Below are positions 16,252-24,449 of a stretch of 64,000 nucleotides of DNA, one piece after another. The DNA is from Aldehydirespirator sp965221215 (GTDB lineage Bacteria > Actinomycetota > Acidimicrobiia > Acidimicrobiales > Aldehydirespiratoraceae): positions 3,224,001 to 3,288,000 of the forward strand of contig OZ244872.1 in the NCBI GenBank assembly GCA_965221215.1, read 5' to 3'. Under the pieces are notes generated by a model. The model searched no databases. It saw only the letters and a list, made by a program, of their open reading frames with translations, and was not told the origin of the DNA. A program made the position numbers and the translations under genes. How positions within the stretch are numbered: the first letter of the stretch is position 1; each line of letters begins with the position of its first letter.

Positions 16252-18228
16252 TCAGGCGACTGTCACTCCGGCTGCGGCCAGCTCTTCTAGGGCCGCGGCG
16301 GTGGAATCGGGGGCTACTCCGGCGCAGTGGGCGACCAGCACTGCCGTGTCGAAGCCGGCCTCGACCGCGGCCAGGGCCGTGGCCCGCACGCAGTAGTCGG
16401 TGGCGAGGCCCACCACATCCACCGCCTCCACCTCGCGCTCGGCCAGCCAGTCGCGCAGCCCCACATCCTCGCTTGAGGCGGCCACACCCTCGAAGCTGCT
16501 GTAGCCGCTGCTGTACTGGCCCTTGAGGAACACCTCGTCCACCGCCACCTGCAGGCTCGGCGAGAAGGCTGCGCCCTGGGTGCCGGCCGCGCAGTGCACC
16601 GGCCACGAGGTGGAAAAGTCGGGGCTGGCGCCGGGCGCGGCGAAGTGCGCGCCGGGGTCGATGTGCCAGTCCTTGGACGCCACCACATAGTCGTAGCGGC
16701 CCCCGGCCCGGTCCAGGCCGACCAGGTCGGTGATGGAGGCGGCCACCGCATGCCCGCGCTCCACCGCCAGCGACCCGCCCTCGCAGAAGTCGTTCTGCAC
16801 GTCCACGATTATCAGCGCCCTGCCCATCGCATCTCCCTGTTGTTCGGCTTGCGCCCGCCCCGACCGCCGCGCCGAGCCGTTGGATGATTCTGTCGCGGTC
16901 GGCGACTCCATCCCCACCCACTCGGTGGGAACGGCCGGGGAGCGCCGAGGATGTGGAACCCGATCCTCGACGCGCAGACGCCGACGGCGCTCCTCGCAGC
17001 GGCGGCGGGCCGCGGCGGGGTCGTCGCTCCAGGCCCGCTCGCCGCCGGCCACCAGCGCCACCTGGGGATCGTGAGCGTCGGCCGGCCCGGTGTCGTCGCC
17101 GGCGGGTGACAGCACCTCCGCCGTCCAGAAACCAGCCGCATCGACGCTGCGATGCACCTGCTTGCGCCCGCCGACGGTGGTCTTGCCCGGCGACAGCTTG
17201 CCCACCGCCCGCAGCGGCGCATCTTCGCCGGCGCCGTCGGCGATGGCCACCAGCTTGTACACCACCGACGCAGTGGGATGACCCGATCCGGTGACCAGGC
17301 TGGTGCCCACCAGATAGGCGTCGATGGGCGCGGCCGCCTCCTCCAGTTCGGCCACACGGAACTCGTCGAGATCGCCCGACGCCACGATGCGGCACCCCGC
17401 CGCACCCAGCGAGTCGAGCAGGGTCCGGGCCCGGATGCTGGCCGCCAGCAGGTTGCCGCTGTCGATGCGCACCGCGCCGATGTCGGGCCCCACCGCCTGC
17501 ACCGCCCGGCGGATGCCCTCGAGCACGTCGAAGGTGTCGACCAGATAGGTGGAGTCGGCGCCGAGGGCGTCGCGCTGCGCTCTGAAGGCGGTGTGCTCAT
17601 CGGCGTGGGCCAGCACGAAGGCGTGGGCGGTGGTGCCCCCGGTGGGGATGCCGTAGCGCCGGCCCGCCTCCAGGTTGGAGGTGGTGTCGAATCCGCCGAT
17701 GTGGGCTGCCCGGGCCGCGGCCACCGCCGCGTCGGGGTCGGCGCGGCGGCTGCCGCCCTCGATCAGCAGGCGGCCGTGGGCCACGTCGCGCACCCGGGCC
17801 GCGGCTGAGGCCACCGCGCAGTCGTAATTGAGGATCGACAGCACCACCGTCTCGAGCACCACGCACTCGGCGAAGGTCCCCTCCACGGTGAGCACCGGCG
17901 AGTACGGGAAGAACAGCTCCCCGTCGGGATATCCGGTCACGTCGCCGCTGAAGCGGTAGGAGCGCAGCCAGTCGACCACCGCGGGGTCGGAGACCACGCC
18001 CGCGCCCACGAGATGATCGACGGTCTCGTCGTCGAAGCGGAACCGCTCGATGGCGTCGATGATGCGGTCGGCGCCGGCCACCACGCCGTAGGCCCGTCCC
18101 GCCGGCAGCCGCCGGGCGAAGGCCTCGAACACGGCGCGGCGCTCGGCGATCCCGGACTGGAGGGCCGAGGCCACCATCGTGATCTCGTAGTGGTCGGTCT
18201 TCAGGGCCACCGGGGCACTGCGATCCAC
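16252..18228 (-). CDS. pncB-pncA: Nicotinate phosphoribosyltransferase fused in frame to nicotinamidase
   Basis: One 658-codon frame holds two complete enzymes of NAD salvage. Residues 1 to about 430 are PncB: LKTDHYEITMVASAL, GGSRRADP, HAFVLAHADEHTAF and VRIDSGNLLAASI bind nicotinate, PRPP and phosphate. Residues 468-658 are PncA: IIVDVQNDFCEGG (catalytic Asp), FLKGQYSSGYSSF (Lys) and GLATDYCVRATA (Cys). Together they turn nicotinamide into nicotinate mononucleotide. A hydrophilic linker of about 40 residues joins them with no stop codon. An internal ATG (16827) preceded by GGGAG could also yield separate PncA. Both readings are possible. Confidence 0.85.
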   Translation of the reverse strand: MDRSAPVALKTDHYEITMVASALQSGIAERRAVFEAFARRLPAGRAYGVVAGADRIIDAIERFRFDDETVDHLVGAGVVSDPAVVDWLRSYRFSGDVTGYPDGELFFPYSPVLTVEGTFAECVVLETVVLSILNYDCAVASAAARVRDVAHGRLLIEGGSRRADPDAAVAAARAAHIGGFDTTSNLEAGRRYGIPTGGTTAHAFVLAHADEHTAFRAQRDALGADSTYLVDTFDVLEGIRRAVQAVGPDIGAVRIDSGNLLAASIRARTLLDSLGAAGCRIVASGDLDEFRVAELEEAAAPIDAYLVGTSLVTGSGHPTASVVYKLVAIADGAGEDAPLRAVGKLSPGKTTVGGRKQVHRSVDAAGFWTAEVLSPAGDDTGPADAHDPQVALVAGGERAWSDDPAAARRRCEERRRRLRVEDRVPHPRRSPAVPTEWVGMESPTATESSNGSARRSGRAQAEQQGDAMGRALIIVDVQNDFCEGGSLAVERGHAVAASITDLVGLDRAGGRYDYVVASKDWHIDPGAHFAAPGASPDFSTSWPVHCAAGTQGAAFSPSLQVAVDEVFLKGQYSSGYSSFEGVAASSEDVGLRDWLAEREVEAVDVVGLATDYCVRATALAAVEAGFDTAVLVAHCAGVAPDSTAAALEELAAAGVTVA

Positions 18229-18285
18229 GGTCCAACGCTACCGGTGCAGCCTGCGCTCCGTAGGCTCGGATTCGGTGATGGCGAC

Positions 18286-19725
18286 ATGACCGGGCTCGTC
18301 GGCGCGGACCAGACCCTGACGGTGGGCGAGCTTGCCGAGGTGCTGCGCTGGACGCTGGACGAGTGCTTTCCGAGCGGCGTTTGGGTGACAGGGGAGATCG
18401 ACAGCATCACCCGGGCCCGCAGCGGCCACGTCTATTTCGACCTAGTGGAGCGCTCCGAGCACGCCGAGCCGGGCGCACTGCCGCAGGCCTCGGTGAGCGT
18501 GGTGCTGTTCCGCGACGACAAGGACCGGGTCAACCAGACGATCCGCCGCCACGGCAACGCCATCCGCATGGACAACGGGGTCAGCGTGCGCGTCGGTGGG
18601 ATGCTCGACTTCTACCCGCGGCGGGGGCAGCTGCAGCTGCGGATGATCGCCATCGACCCGGCCCACACGCTGGGAGCGCTCGCCGCCGATCGCGAGGCGC
18701 TGCTGCGGGCTCTGGCTGCCGACGGGTCGCTGCGCCGCAACGCCGGCGCCCCGCTGGCCGCGGTGCCGCTGCGGGTGGGACTGGTGACATCGCTGGGCAG
18801 CGCCGCCCACGCCGACACAATGCGAGTGCTGGCCGGCAGCGGTTTCGCCTTCGAGGTGTTGGAGGCCGACACGCCGGTGCAGGGCACCGACGCGCCCGAG
18901 GCCCTTGCCGCCGCGGTCGCCGCCGTCGGAGCCCGAGCCGATGTGGTGGTGCTGGCCCGAGGCGGTGGCAGCCGCACCGACCTCGTCGCCTTCGACCACG
19001 AGCTTGTGGCCCGGGCCATCGCGGTGTGCGAGCGCCCGGTCTTCACCGGCATAGGCCACGAGACCGACCGCAGCGTGGCCGACGAGACCGCCCACACCGC
19101 CTGCTCGACGCCCACCGCCGCGGCCGAGGCCGTGGTGCAACTGGTCGATGGCTGGCTGGGGCGCCTCGACGGCACGGGCCGGTCGATCGCAGTGGGCAGC
19201 CGCAGGATTCTCGCCGCGGCCGAGCACCGAGCCGACACGATGGCCGCCGACACCGCTCGGGGTGCCAGGACCGCATCTCAGCGAGCGGCGCACAACCTTG
19301 ATACGGCCGCTCAGCGGGTCGCCCAGACTGGACGGGCCTCCACGGCCCGGGCCGGGCGCCGGGTGGTCGCCGTCTCCCACCGGCTGGCCCAGGCCGGACC
19401 CGCAGCCGAGAGGCGGGCCCGCCGCCGCCTCGACCGGGCCTCGGCGGGGCTGTCGGTGGCTGGCAGCCACGAGATCCGACACGCCCAGCGCCACCTCGAC
19501 GCCATCGCCACCAGGGTCAGAGCCCTCGACCCGGCTCTGATCCTGCGCCGGGGATGGTCGCTGACCCGCCGCGACGACGGCCGGCTGGTGCGCTCAGTGC
19601 AGGACGTCTCGCCCGGCGACGGCATCGTCACCCATCTGTTGGACGGCACGTTGGACAGTACGATCCTTGACCAGAGGCCGAGCGGGAGGGAAGCGATCGG
19701 TGAAGACGGCGCGCGAGGGCCGTAA
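18286..19725 (+). CDS. xseA: Exodeoxyribonuclease VII large subunit
   Basis: A 479-residue XseA. An N-terminal OB-fold (LTVGELAEVLRWTLDECFPS to YPRRGQLQLRM, quoted in part) binds ssDNA. The catalytic domain carries LVTSLGSAAHAD, VVVLARGGGSRTDL and FTGIGHETDRSVADE, with the conserved Asp and the GHETD motif. A long Ala/Arg-rich helical region (about residues 300-430) provides the coiled coil that binds XseB. It degrades ssDNA from both ends. The ATG at 18286 is the first that starts the OB-fold correctly. xseB follows 110 bp downstream. Confidence 0.93.
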   Translation: MTGLVGADQTLTVGELAEVLRWTLDECFPSGVWVTGEIDSITRARSGHVYFDLVERSEHAEPGALPQASVSVVLFRDDKDRVNQTIRRHGNAIRMDNGVSVRVGGMLDFYPRRGQLQLRMIAIDPAHTLGALAADREALLRALAADGSLRRNAGAPLAAVPLRVGLVTSLGSAAHADTMRVLAGSGFAFEVLEADTPVQGTDAPEALAAAVAAVGARADVVVLARGGGSRTDLVAFDHELVARAIAVCERPVFTGIGHETDRSVADETAHTACSTPTAAAEAVVQLVDGWLGRLDGTGRSIAVGSRRILAAAEHRADTMAADTARGARTASQRAAHNLDTAAQRVAQTGRASTARAGRRVVAVSHRLAQAGPAAERRARRRLDRASAGLSVAGSHEIRHAQRHLDAIATRVRALDPALILRRGWSLTRRDDGRLVRSVQDVSPGDGIVTHLLDGTLDSTILDQRPSGREAIGEDGARGP

Positions 19726-19835
19726 TGAGGTCGTGGCCCCAGCCGACGGGAGCGGAGAATGCACCGCTGCGACGCGGCACGGAGGCACTCGTGGGCGCTC
19801 GTGCCCGACACAGCATCAAGTGAGGACAAGGCCCC

Positions 19836-20075
19836 ATGAGCACTAGCGAACCCGCCGACTGTTCCCCAGCCGACGAGCCTGGTTACGCGGCGGCCATGGC
19901 CGAGCTTGAGCAGATCCTCCAAGAACTCGAGGGTGAGGACCCTGACGTGGACGTACTGGCCAGCCGGGTCGAGCGGGCCGCCACCCTCATCGAGATCTGC
20001 CGGCGCAGAATCACCAACGCGGGTATACAGGTCGAGAGGGTGGTAGCCGCGCTGGAATCGGACACCGAGACGTGA
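19836..20075 (+). CDS. xseB: Exodeoxyribonuclease VII small subunit
   Basis: A 79-residue XseB. The core GYAAAMAELEQILQELEGED and the later LASRVERAATLIEICRRRI form the two-helix hairpin typical of this subunit (usual length 70-85). Several copies bind the XseA coiled coil and are needed for activity. GTGAGGACAAGG before the ATG gives a plausible ribosome site. The 110-bp gap to xseA contains a weak match to the core of the dispersed repeat (about 19735-19775). Confidence 0.9.
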   Translation: MSTSEPADCSPADEPGYAAAMAELEQILQELEGEDPDVDVLASRVERAATLIEICRRRITNAGIQVERVVAALESDTET

Positions 20076-20139
20076 CCGTTCTCCCCCCAAGATCCCAGCC
20101 ACCAAGGATCTCAGGGATCCTCAACTACAGGAATCTCGT

Positions 20140-21207
20140 GTGACCGAACCGGCCGGGCAGCGAGCCGAACCCCCCGCCGAGCTGGCCGCCGTCGCGGCCC
20201 GAGTCGAGGATCGCCTCGGCGAGATCCTGGCCGCGGAGCGGCGCCAGTGGGCCGAGCTGGACCCGAGCCTCGATGAGCCGCTCGGCGATTTGGCCGACAT
20301 GGTGCTGGGCGGCGGGAAGCGCATCCGGCCCGCCTACTGCCACTGGGGCTGGCTGCTGGGCAACGGCGATCCCGATGGTGTCGGCGCGCTCGACGGCGGC
20401 TGCGCCCTGGAGCTGCTGCACGCTTTCGCGCTGGCTCACGACGACGTGATGGACGGCTCCGACACCCGCCGGGGCGCGCCGACGGTGTGGCGCAAGTTTG
20501 TGCAGCGTCACCGCCGGCGCCGGTGGCTGGGCGAGGATCGGCGCTTTGGCGAGGCCGCCGCGGTGCTGGCGGGAGACATGGCCATGGTGCTCGCCGACCG
20601 CACCCTGGGGTGGGTGTCCCCCGAAACCCGGGCCGTGTGGGACGGGCTGCGCACCGAGCTCAACATGGGCCAGTACCTGGATGTGGTCGGCTCCGCTCGG
20701 GGCAGCGCCACCGCGGAGGAGGCCCGCAAGATCATCGAGCACAAGACGGCCCGCTACACGGTGGTGCGACCGCTGCAACTCGGCGCCGCGCTGGCCGGCC
20801 GGGCCGACCTGGCCGAGCCGCTGGCCCGCCACGGCCGCCCGGTCGGGATGGCCTTCCAGCTGCGCGACGACGTGCTGGGCGCGTTCGGGGATCCGGCCTC
20901 CACCGGCAAACCGGTCGGCGACGACCTGCGGGAGGGCAAGCCCACCCTGTTGATGGCCATGGCCCGATCGGCCGCCACCCCGGCCCAGCAAGCGGTCTTG
21001 GATGCGGTCGGCTCAGAGATGGACGACAACAAGGTGGCCGAAGTCCAGCAGGTGATCGTCGCCACGGGCGCCCTCGCCAACCTGGAGAACGAGATTTCAG
21101 AACTCTTGGAAGAGGCCCTCGACGCGCTGGAGGCATTGCCCGATGTGCCCGCCGCCAAGGAAGCACTTGCCGCCACTGCCCGCTACATAGCTACCCGCCA
21201 GGCCTGA
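20140..21207 (+). CDS. Polyprenyl (geranylgeranyl-type) diphosphate synthase
   Basis: A 355-residue all-alpha trans-prenyltransferase. The first Asp-rich motif is DDVMDGSDTRRG at about residue 101, the second LRDDVLGAFGDP at about 245, plus GGGKRIRPAY near the N-terminus for IPP binding. It condenses IPP with allylic diphosphates; the residues before the first motif (LLHAFALAHDDVMD) do not fix chain length, but the family in actinobacteria is usually C20 (GGPP) for carotenoids, quinone side chains or lipids. The start is GTG. It follows xseB after 64 bp and may share its transcript. Confidence 0.88.
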   Translation: MTEPAGQRAEPPAELAAVAARVEDRLGEILAAERRQWAELDPSLDEPLGDLADMVLGGGKRIRPAYCHWGWLLGNGDPDGVGALDGGCALELLHAFALAHDDVMDGSDTRRGAPTVWRKFVQRHRRRRWLGEDRRFGEAAAVLAGDMAMVLADRTLGWVSPETRAVWDGLRTELNMGQYLDVVGSARGSATAEEARKIIEHKTARYTVVRPLQLGAALAGRADLAEPLARHGRPVGMAFQLRDDVLGAFGDPASTGKPVGDDLREGKPTLLMAMARSAATPAQQAVLDAVGSEMDDNKVAEVQQVIVATGALANLENEISELLEEALDALEALPDVPAAKEALAATARYIATRQA

Positions 21208-21281
21208 CCCCACGGCAGTCGAGCCGGACTTCGTGACCTCGAGCCCGGGTCGTTAGGTTGCGCGATGACAGGGGGAGAGCT

Positions 21282-22364
21282 GTGAGCACGGTACGAGCTG
21301 CGACGCTGCTGGGGCCGGAGCGCCTGGAGATCAGGGAGTACCCGGTACCGGGCGTGGCCGACGACGGCGCGCTGCTGCGAGTCGGCGTCGGCGGAATGTG
21401 TGGCACCGACGTCAAGTACTTCCGCGGCCGCATCGACATGCCCTACCCGGTGATCCTCGGCCACGAGATCTTCGGCCGGGTCGAGAAGCTGGGCTCCACG
21501 GCAGCCCGGATACATGGAGTGACCGAGGGTGACCGGGTGATCCTCAAGGGCTCGCGGGGCTGCGGTCACTGTCGGGACTGCCGCGACGGCGCGCCCCGGT
21601 TCTGTCCCCAGCGCACCCTCTACGGCAGCGCGACGAGCGCGGCCGACCCGCCCCACCTCTTCGGTGGCCTGGCCGAATACCTGTACGTGAATCCGGACGC
21701 CGAACTGTTCAAGGTGGACGATGCCATGAGCGACGAAGCCGCCGTGCTGTGCGGGTCGGTGATGGCCAACGGCTACCAGTGGGCCATCCTGCACGGGGGT
21801 GTGACCTTCGGCGACACCGTACTCATCCAGGGGCCGGGCCAGCAGGGCTTGGCCTGCACATGGGCGGCCCGAGCCGCGGGCGCGGCCCGGATAATCGTGA
21901 CCGGCACGGCGACCGATGCCGAGCGGCTGAACCTGGCCCGCCGGTGGGGCGCCGATCACACCGTCGAAGTCGATCACACCGACGTGGTCGAGGCGGTGGC
22001 CGAGGAGACGGGCGGGGCCATGGCCGACGTGGTGGTAGACGTGAGCGGCAGCCCCGCGGCGTTGGCGTCGTCGGTGGCGGCAGTGCGCAAGCGGGGCACG
22101 CTGGTGCTGGCCGGGCTCAGCGGGGGCCGCCAGGTACCGGTGGAGATCGATGCCTTGGTCTGGAACGAGATCAAGGTGCAGGGCGCGTTCACGGCCGGCA
22201 GCCCGGCGCTGCGGGCGACGATGGACCTGATCTCCTCCACGGGCTTCAAGCCCGAGGAGATGATCAGCCATTCGTTCGACCTCGACGACACCGAGTTGTG
22301 CATCCGGGCCATCGCCAACGAGATCGAAGGCATGTACCCCACAAAGGCAATAGTCCGACCATGA
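21282..22364 (+). CDS. Zinc-dependent medium-chain alcohol dehydrogenase
   Basis: A 360-residue MDR enzyme. The GTG at 21282 is chosen because GGGGGAGAG lies 5-6 nt upstream. Catalytic zinc ligands appear as MCGTD (Cys) and GHEIFG (His, Glu); the structural zinc Cys tetrad is CGHCRDCRDGAPRFC. The NAD(P) Rossmann motif is QGPGQQGLAC near residue 187. It should oxidise a primary or secondary alcohol or a polyol. The stop overlaps the cupin start (ATGA), so the two are translationally coupled and likely act on the same compound. Confidence 0.88.
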   Translation: MSTVRAATLLGPERLEIREYPVPGVADDGALLRVGVGGMCGTDVKYFRGRIDMPYPVILGHEIFGRVEKLGSTAARIHGVTEGDRVILKGSRGCGHCRDCRDGAPRFCPQRTLYGSATSAADPPHLFGGLAEYLYVNPDAELFKVDDAMSDEAAVLCGSVMANGYQWAILHGGVTFGDTVLIQGPGQQGLACTWAARAAGAARIIVTGTATDAERLNLARRWGADHTVEVDHTDVVEAVAEETGGAMADVVVDVSGSPAALASSVAAVRKRGTLVLAGLSGGRQVPVEIDALVWNEIKVQGAFTAGSPALRATMDLISSTGFKPEEMISHSFDLDDTELCIRAIANEIEGMYPTKAIVRP

Positions 22365-22957
22365 CCCAGTCTCGAATGCTGCGCCGCATCGTCGACCCGG
22401 TCCGCCTGCTCTACGGCCTCAACCTGTCCGAGCCGGAGCGCTGGTCGAGGATCAGCGGCGTGCTCGAGGCGGCCCTGGCCGATCCTGAGATGAGGGCGGC
22501 GGCTGGGGACTGGCCCAAGAGCCACGACCGCACCAACAACCGCTACACCAACCTTCTGTTCTACGAGGACCCCGATTTCGGGTTCGTGATCAACGGCCTG
22601 GTCAAGGACGAGACCGGTCGCACCCCGGTCCACGACCACGGCCATGCCTGGGTGGCCTACGGACTGCTCGAGGGCGACGAGACCGTTCTGCGCTACCGGG
22701 ATCCCGACGGAAGCGCGTCAGGCTCGGAGCCCGACGAGGAGATCAGCCTGACCGCCGGCGAGGTCGACCTGGTGCCGCCGTGGACGTTCCACGCCGAGCA
22801 GGCCGAGACCGAGCGCACGGTGGCGGTGATGGTCCGCAGCACGCAGGTCGGCAAGTTCGCCCACCGCCGCCTCAGCCCCAACACCGGCGAGACCTACGAC
22901 CACCCCGGCCCCCACCAGATCCCCTACGACCTCTGCACACCACCACGACCCCCATAG
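22361..22957 (+). CDS. Cupin dioxygenase-like protein (CDO/3MDO type)
   Basis: A 198-residue cupin. The first metal motif is TPVHDHGHAWVAYGLLEG with H-x-H, the second the WTFHAEQ region with the third His. This is the pattern of thiol dioxygenases such as cysteine or 3-mercaptopropionate dioxygenase, though many cupins share it. Co-translation with the alcohol dehydrogenase suggests a small catabolic or detoxifying pair. Its last 34 bases overlap the 3' end of the convergent restriction-endonuclease-like gene, suggesting the latter arrived by insertion. Confidence 0.72.
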   Translation: MTQSRMLRRIVDPVRLLYGLNLSEPERWSRISGVLEAALADPEMRAAAGDWPKSHDRTNNRYTNLLFYEDPDFGFVINGLVKDETGRTPVHDHGHAWVAYGLLEGDETVLRYRDPDGSASGSEPDEEISLTAGEVDLVPPWTFHAEQAETERTVAVMVRSTQVGKFAHRRLSPNTGETYDHPGPHQIPYDLCTPPRPP

Positions 22958-23463
22958 TCGGTGATGGCAGTCCGCAATATGTCGGGCAGGTCTTCGATCG
23001 GCATCATGTCGTTCAGCTTCTTGGTGAGCTTGTAGGTGACGGCTTGGCCTTCGGCCATCCGCACGAGAGTCCCGGCGCGGTTCTCGGCTACGACGCCTTT
23101 GCGCCAGACGTTGAATACTACGTCGTGCGGGCATATCCCAAGGCAGAGCAGGAAGTCGTATGGCCGGTCAAGTCGGACGTGGTTGAACTGAAATGTCTTG
23201 TTGGCGCCGAGCGATGCCGTCTTGACCTCTAGGCGGTGATCGGACAGCCGGATGTCGGTCTCTGCTGCGCGGCCACCGTTGCCGGTTTCGAGCCCGTGCA
23301 GCGCGAGGAACCTGCGAATGAACTCCTCGCCGATCTCGCCGCGGTTCGTGTTGCCGAGCATCCGGTAGCCGATCAGCCGTGATCCCTGCCAGATGTCTTC
23401 CGGCGCGTGTTCGTGGATGATCTCGACCAGAAGGTCGATGGGAGTCAGGTCGGTGGTTCCCAT
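22924..23463 (-). CDS. PD-(D/E)XK nuclease, probable restriction endonuclease
   Basis: A 179-residue protein. It contains a catalytic-type core GRAAETDIRLSDHRLEVKTA, that is D-x(8-9)-E-V-K, after the helix GEIGEEFIRRFLALHG, the usual order in PD-(D/E)XK nucleases. Its ATG overlaps the end of a DNA methyltransferase gene by 19 bp. The pair looks like a small Type II restriction-modification unit, with the nuclease cutting the site the methylase protects. The recognition sequence is unknown. G+C is lower than in flanking genes, consistent with acquisition. Confidence 0.75.
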   Translation of the reverse strand: MGTTDLTPIDLLVEIIHEHAPEDIWQGSRLIGYRMLGNTNRGEIGEEFIRRFLALHGLETGNGGRAAETDIRLSDHRLEVKTASLGANKTFQFNHVRLDRPYDFLLCLGICPHDVVFNVWRKGVVAENRAGTLVRMAEGQAVTYKLTKKLNDMMPIEDLPDILRTAITDYGGRGGVQRS

Positions 23464-24191
23464 TGTCGCCGACTCTCGTCGCCCTTCCAGAACACGAGGA
23501 AGTAGGAATGGTTCTTGCGGGCGTGGACCTGCCGGACGACGCGGCTCACGCCGGGTCGGTTCTGCCGAACGACCACGAACAGGTCTTCGGCCACGAACCC
23601 CATCCGTTCGTATGCCTGGATGATCTCGACATGAGTGAAGCGCTGCCGGTTGGAGCAGACCTCATCTTGACACTTCGTAATGAGCACGCCGCGATCCCGT
23701 AGAACGCGGTGTGCTTCCCTGCCGGCGTCTTCGTACAGCGCGACGACGGCTTCGTGGTACTTCGCCCCGGTCTGGTTGCCACTGCCGTTGTTGCGATAGT
23801 GCCGCTCGAAGGCATCATGAACCGTGTGCGCCGACCCGCCGGGACTGTGCATGTATGGGGGGTCCAAGATCACGCAGTCGATCTCGCTGGACCCGTACGG
23901 TAGTTCGCAGCAGTCCACGCCATCTTGAATGTCGGATGCCAAGACGTTGTAGCGGTCCTCGGGAATCTGACGCCAGAAGACGCCCCGACCGTAGGTAACG
24001 TCCGCGACGGTGCTGCCAGGCGCGACGTAGAGCGCTAGTACACGCGGGAACACGTCGTCGTTGCCGCCGACGTAGGCACTGAACGTCAGATCGTTGGTCG
24101 GTGCCCCGTTGCGGACCCGACGACGCAGAACCGCAGCATCGACAGTGGACACTTGTCCAGTGTCGCACCCGTCCATGCGCAACTGGTGCAT
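23445..24191 (-). CDS. DNA methyltransferase (DPPY-type, N4/N6 amino)
   Basis: A protein of about 248 residues. The catalytic motif IV is D110-P-P-Y113; the AdoMet motif I equivalent is VADVTYGRGVFW (a TYG-G variant of the usual FxGxG). It methylates an exocyclic amino group of adenine or cytosine at the restriction site. The start is uncertain: ATG 24191 has GAGAGG flush before it, and a TTG 9 nt further in has better spacing. It overlaps the partner nuclease gene downstream. The 258 bp upstream are gene-free and contain GGGTGTGACAG. Confidence 0.8.
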   Translation of the reverse strand: MHQLRMDGCDTGQVSTVDAAVLRRRVRNGAPTNDLTFSAYVGGNDDVFPRVLALYVAPGSTVADVTYGRGVFWRQIPEDRYNVLASDIQDGVDCCELPYGSSEIDCVILDPPYMHSPGGSAHTVHDAFERHYRNNGSGNQTGAKYHEAVVALYEDAGREAHRVLRDRGVLITKCQDEVCSNRQRFTHVEIIQAYERMGFVAEDLFVVVRQNRPGVSRVVRQVHARKNHSYFLVFWKGDESRRQWEPPT

Positions 24192-24300
24192 CCTCTCACG
24201 CGTCCACGAGTCGGCGGTACGGCACGCTCTTGCCGACCATCCCGGCGGCGACGGAGTGCTTGCCTGGTGCGCTGTTGGCCATACACACATAGTCCCACGG

Positions 24301-24311
24301 GGGTGTGACAG
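24301..24311 (-). promoter_or_regulatory. CTGTCACACCC motif upstream of a DNA methyltransferase gene
   Basis: The 11-mer CTGTCACACCC (minus strand), followed by CCGTG, lies 110 bp upstream of the methyltransferase start. The same 11-mer followed by GTG occurs at 60552-60562, 53 bp upstream of the C5 methyltransferase gene, in the same orientation relative to the gene. The function is unknown. Confidence 0.35.
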
Positions 24312-24449
24312 TCATGATTGTGGGGTAGTGGTCGGGGCTCGGACCTGACCCAGGGTGTGATGGGCCTTGTGCGTTTCTGTTGATCTGTCGGCGCGGTGTC
24401 CTGGCTGCCGGCGCGCACCGACCGGTCGGGGATGTAACCTCGGCGGACC

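Noticed and set aside
19735..19790. Further copy of the dispersed element between xseA and xseB.
   Set aside because: There is a match to the core (GAGCGG, AATG, GCGACGCGG), but the identity is low and no terminal repeat is visible, so it is only mentioned in the xseB entry.
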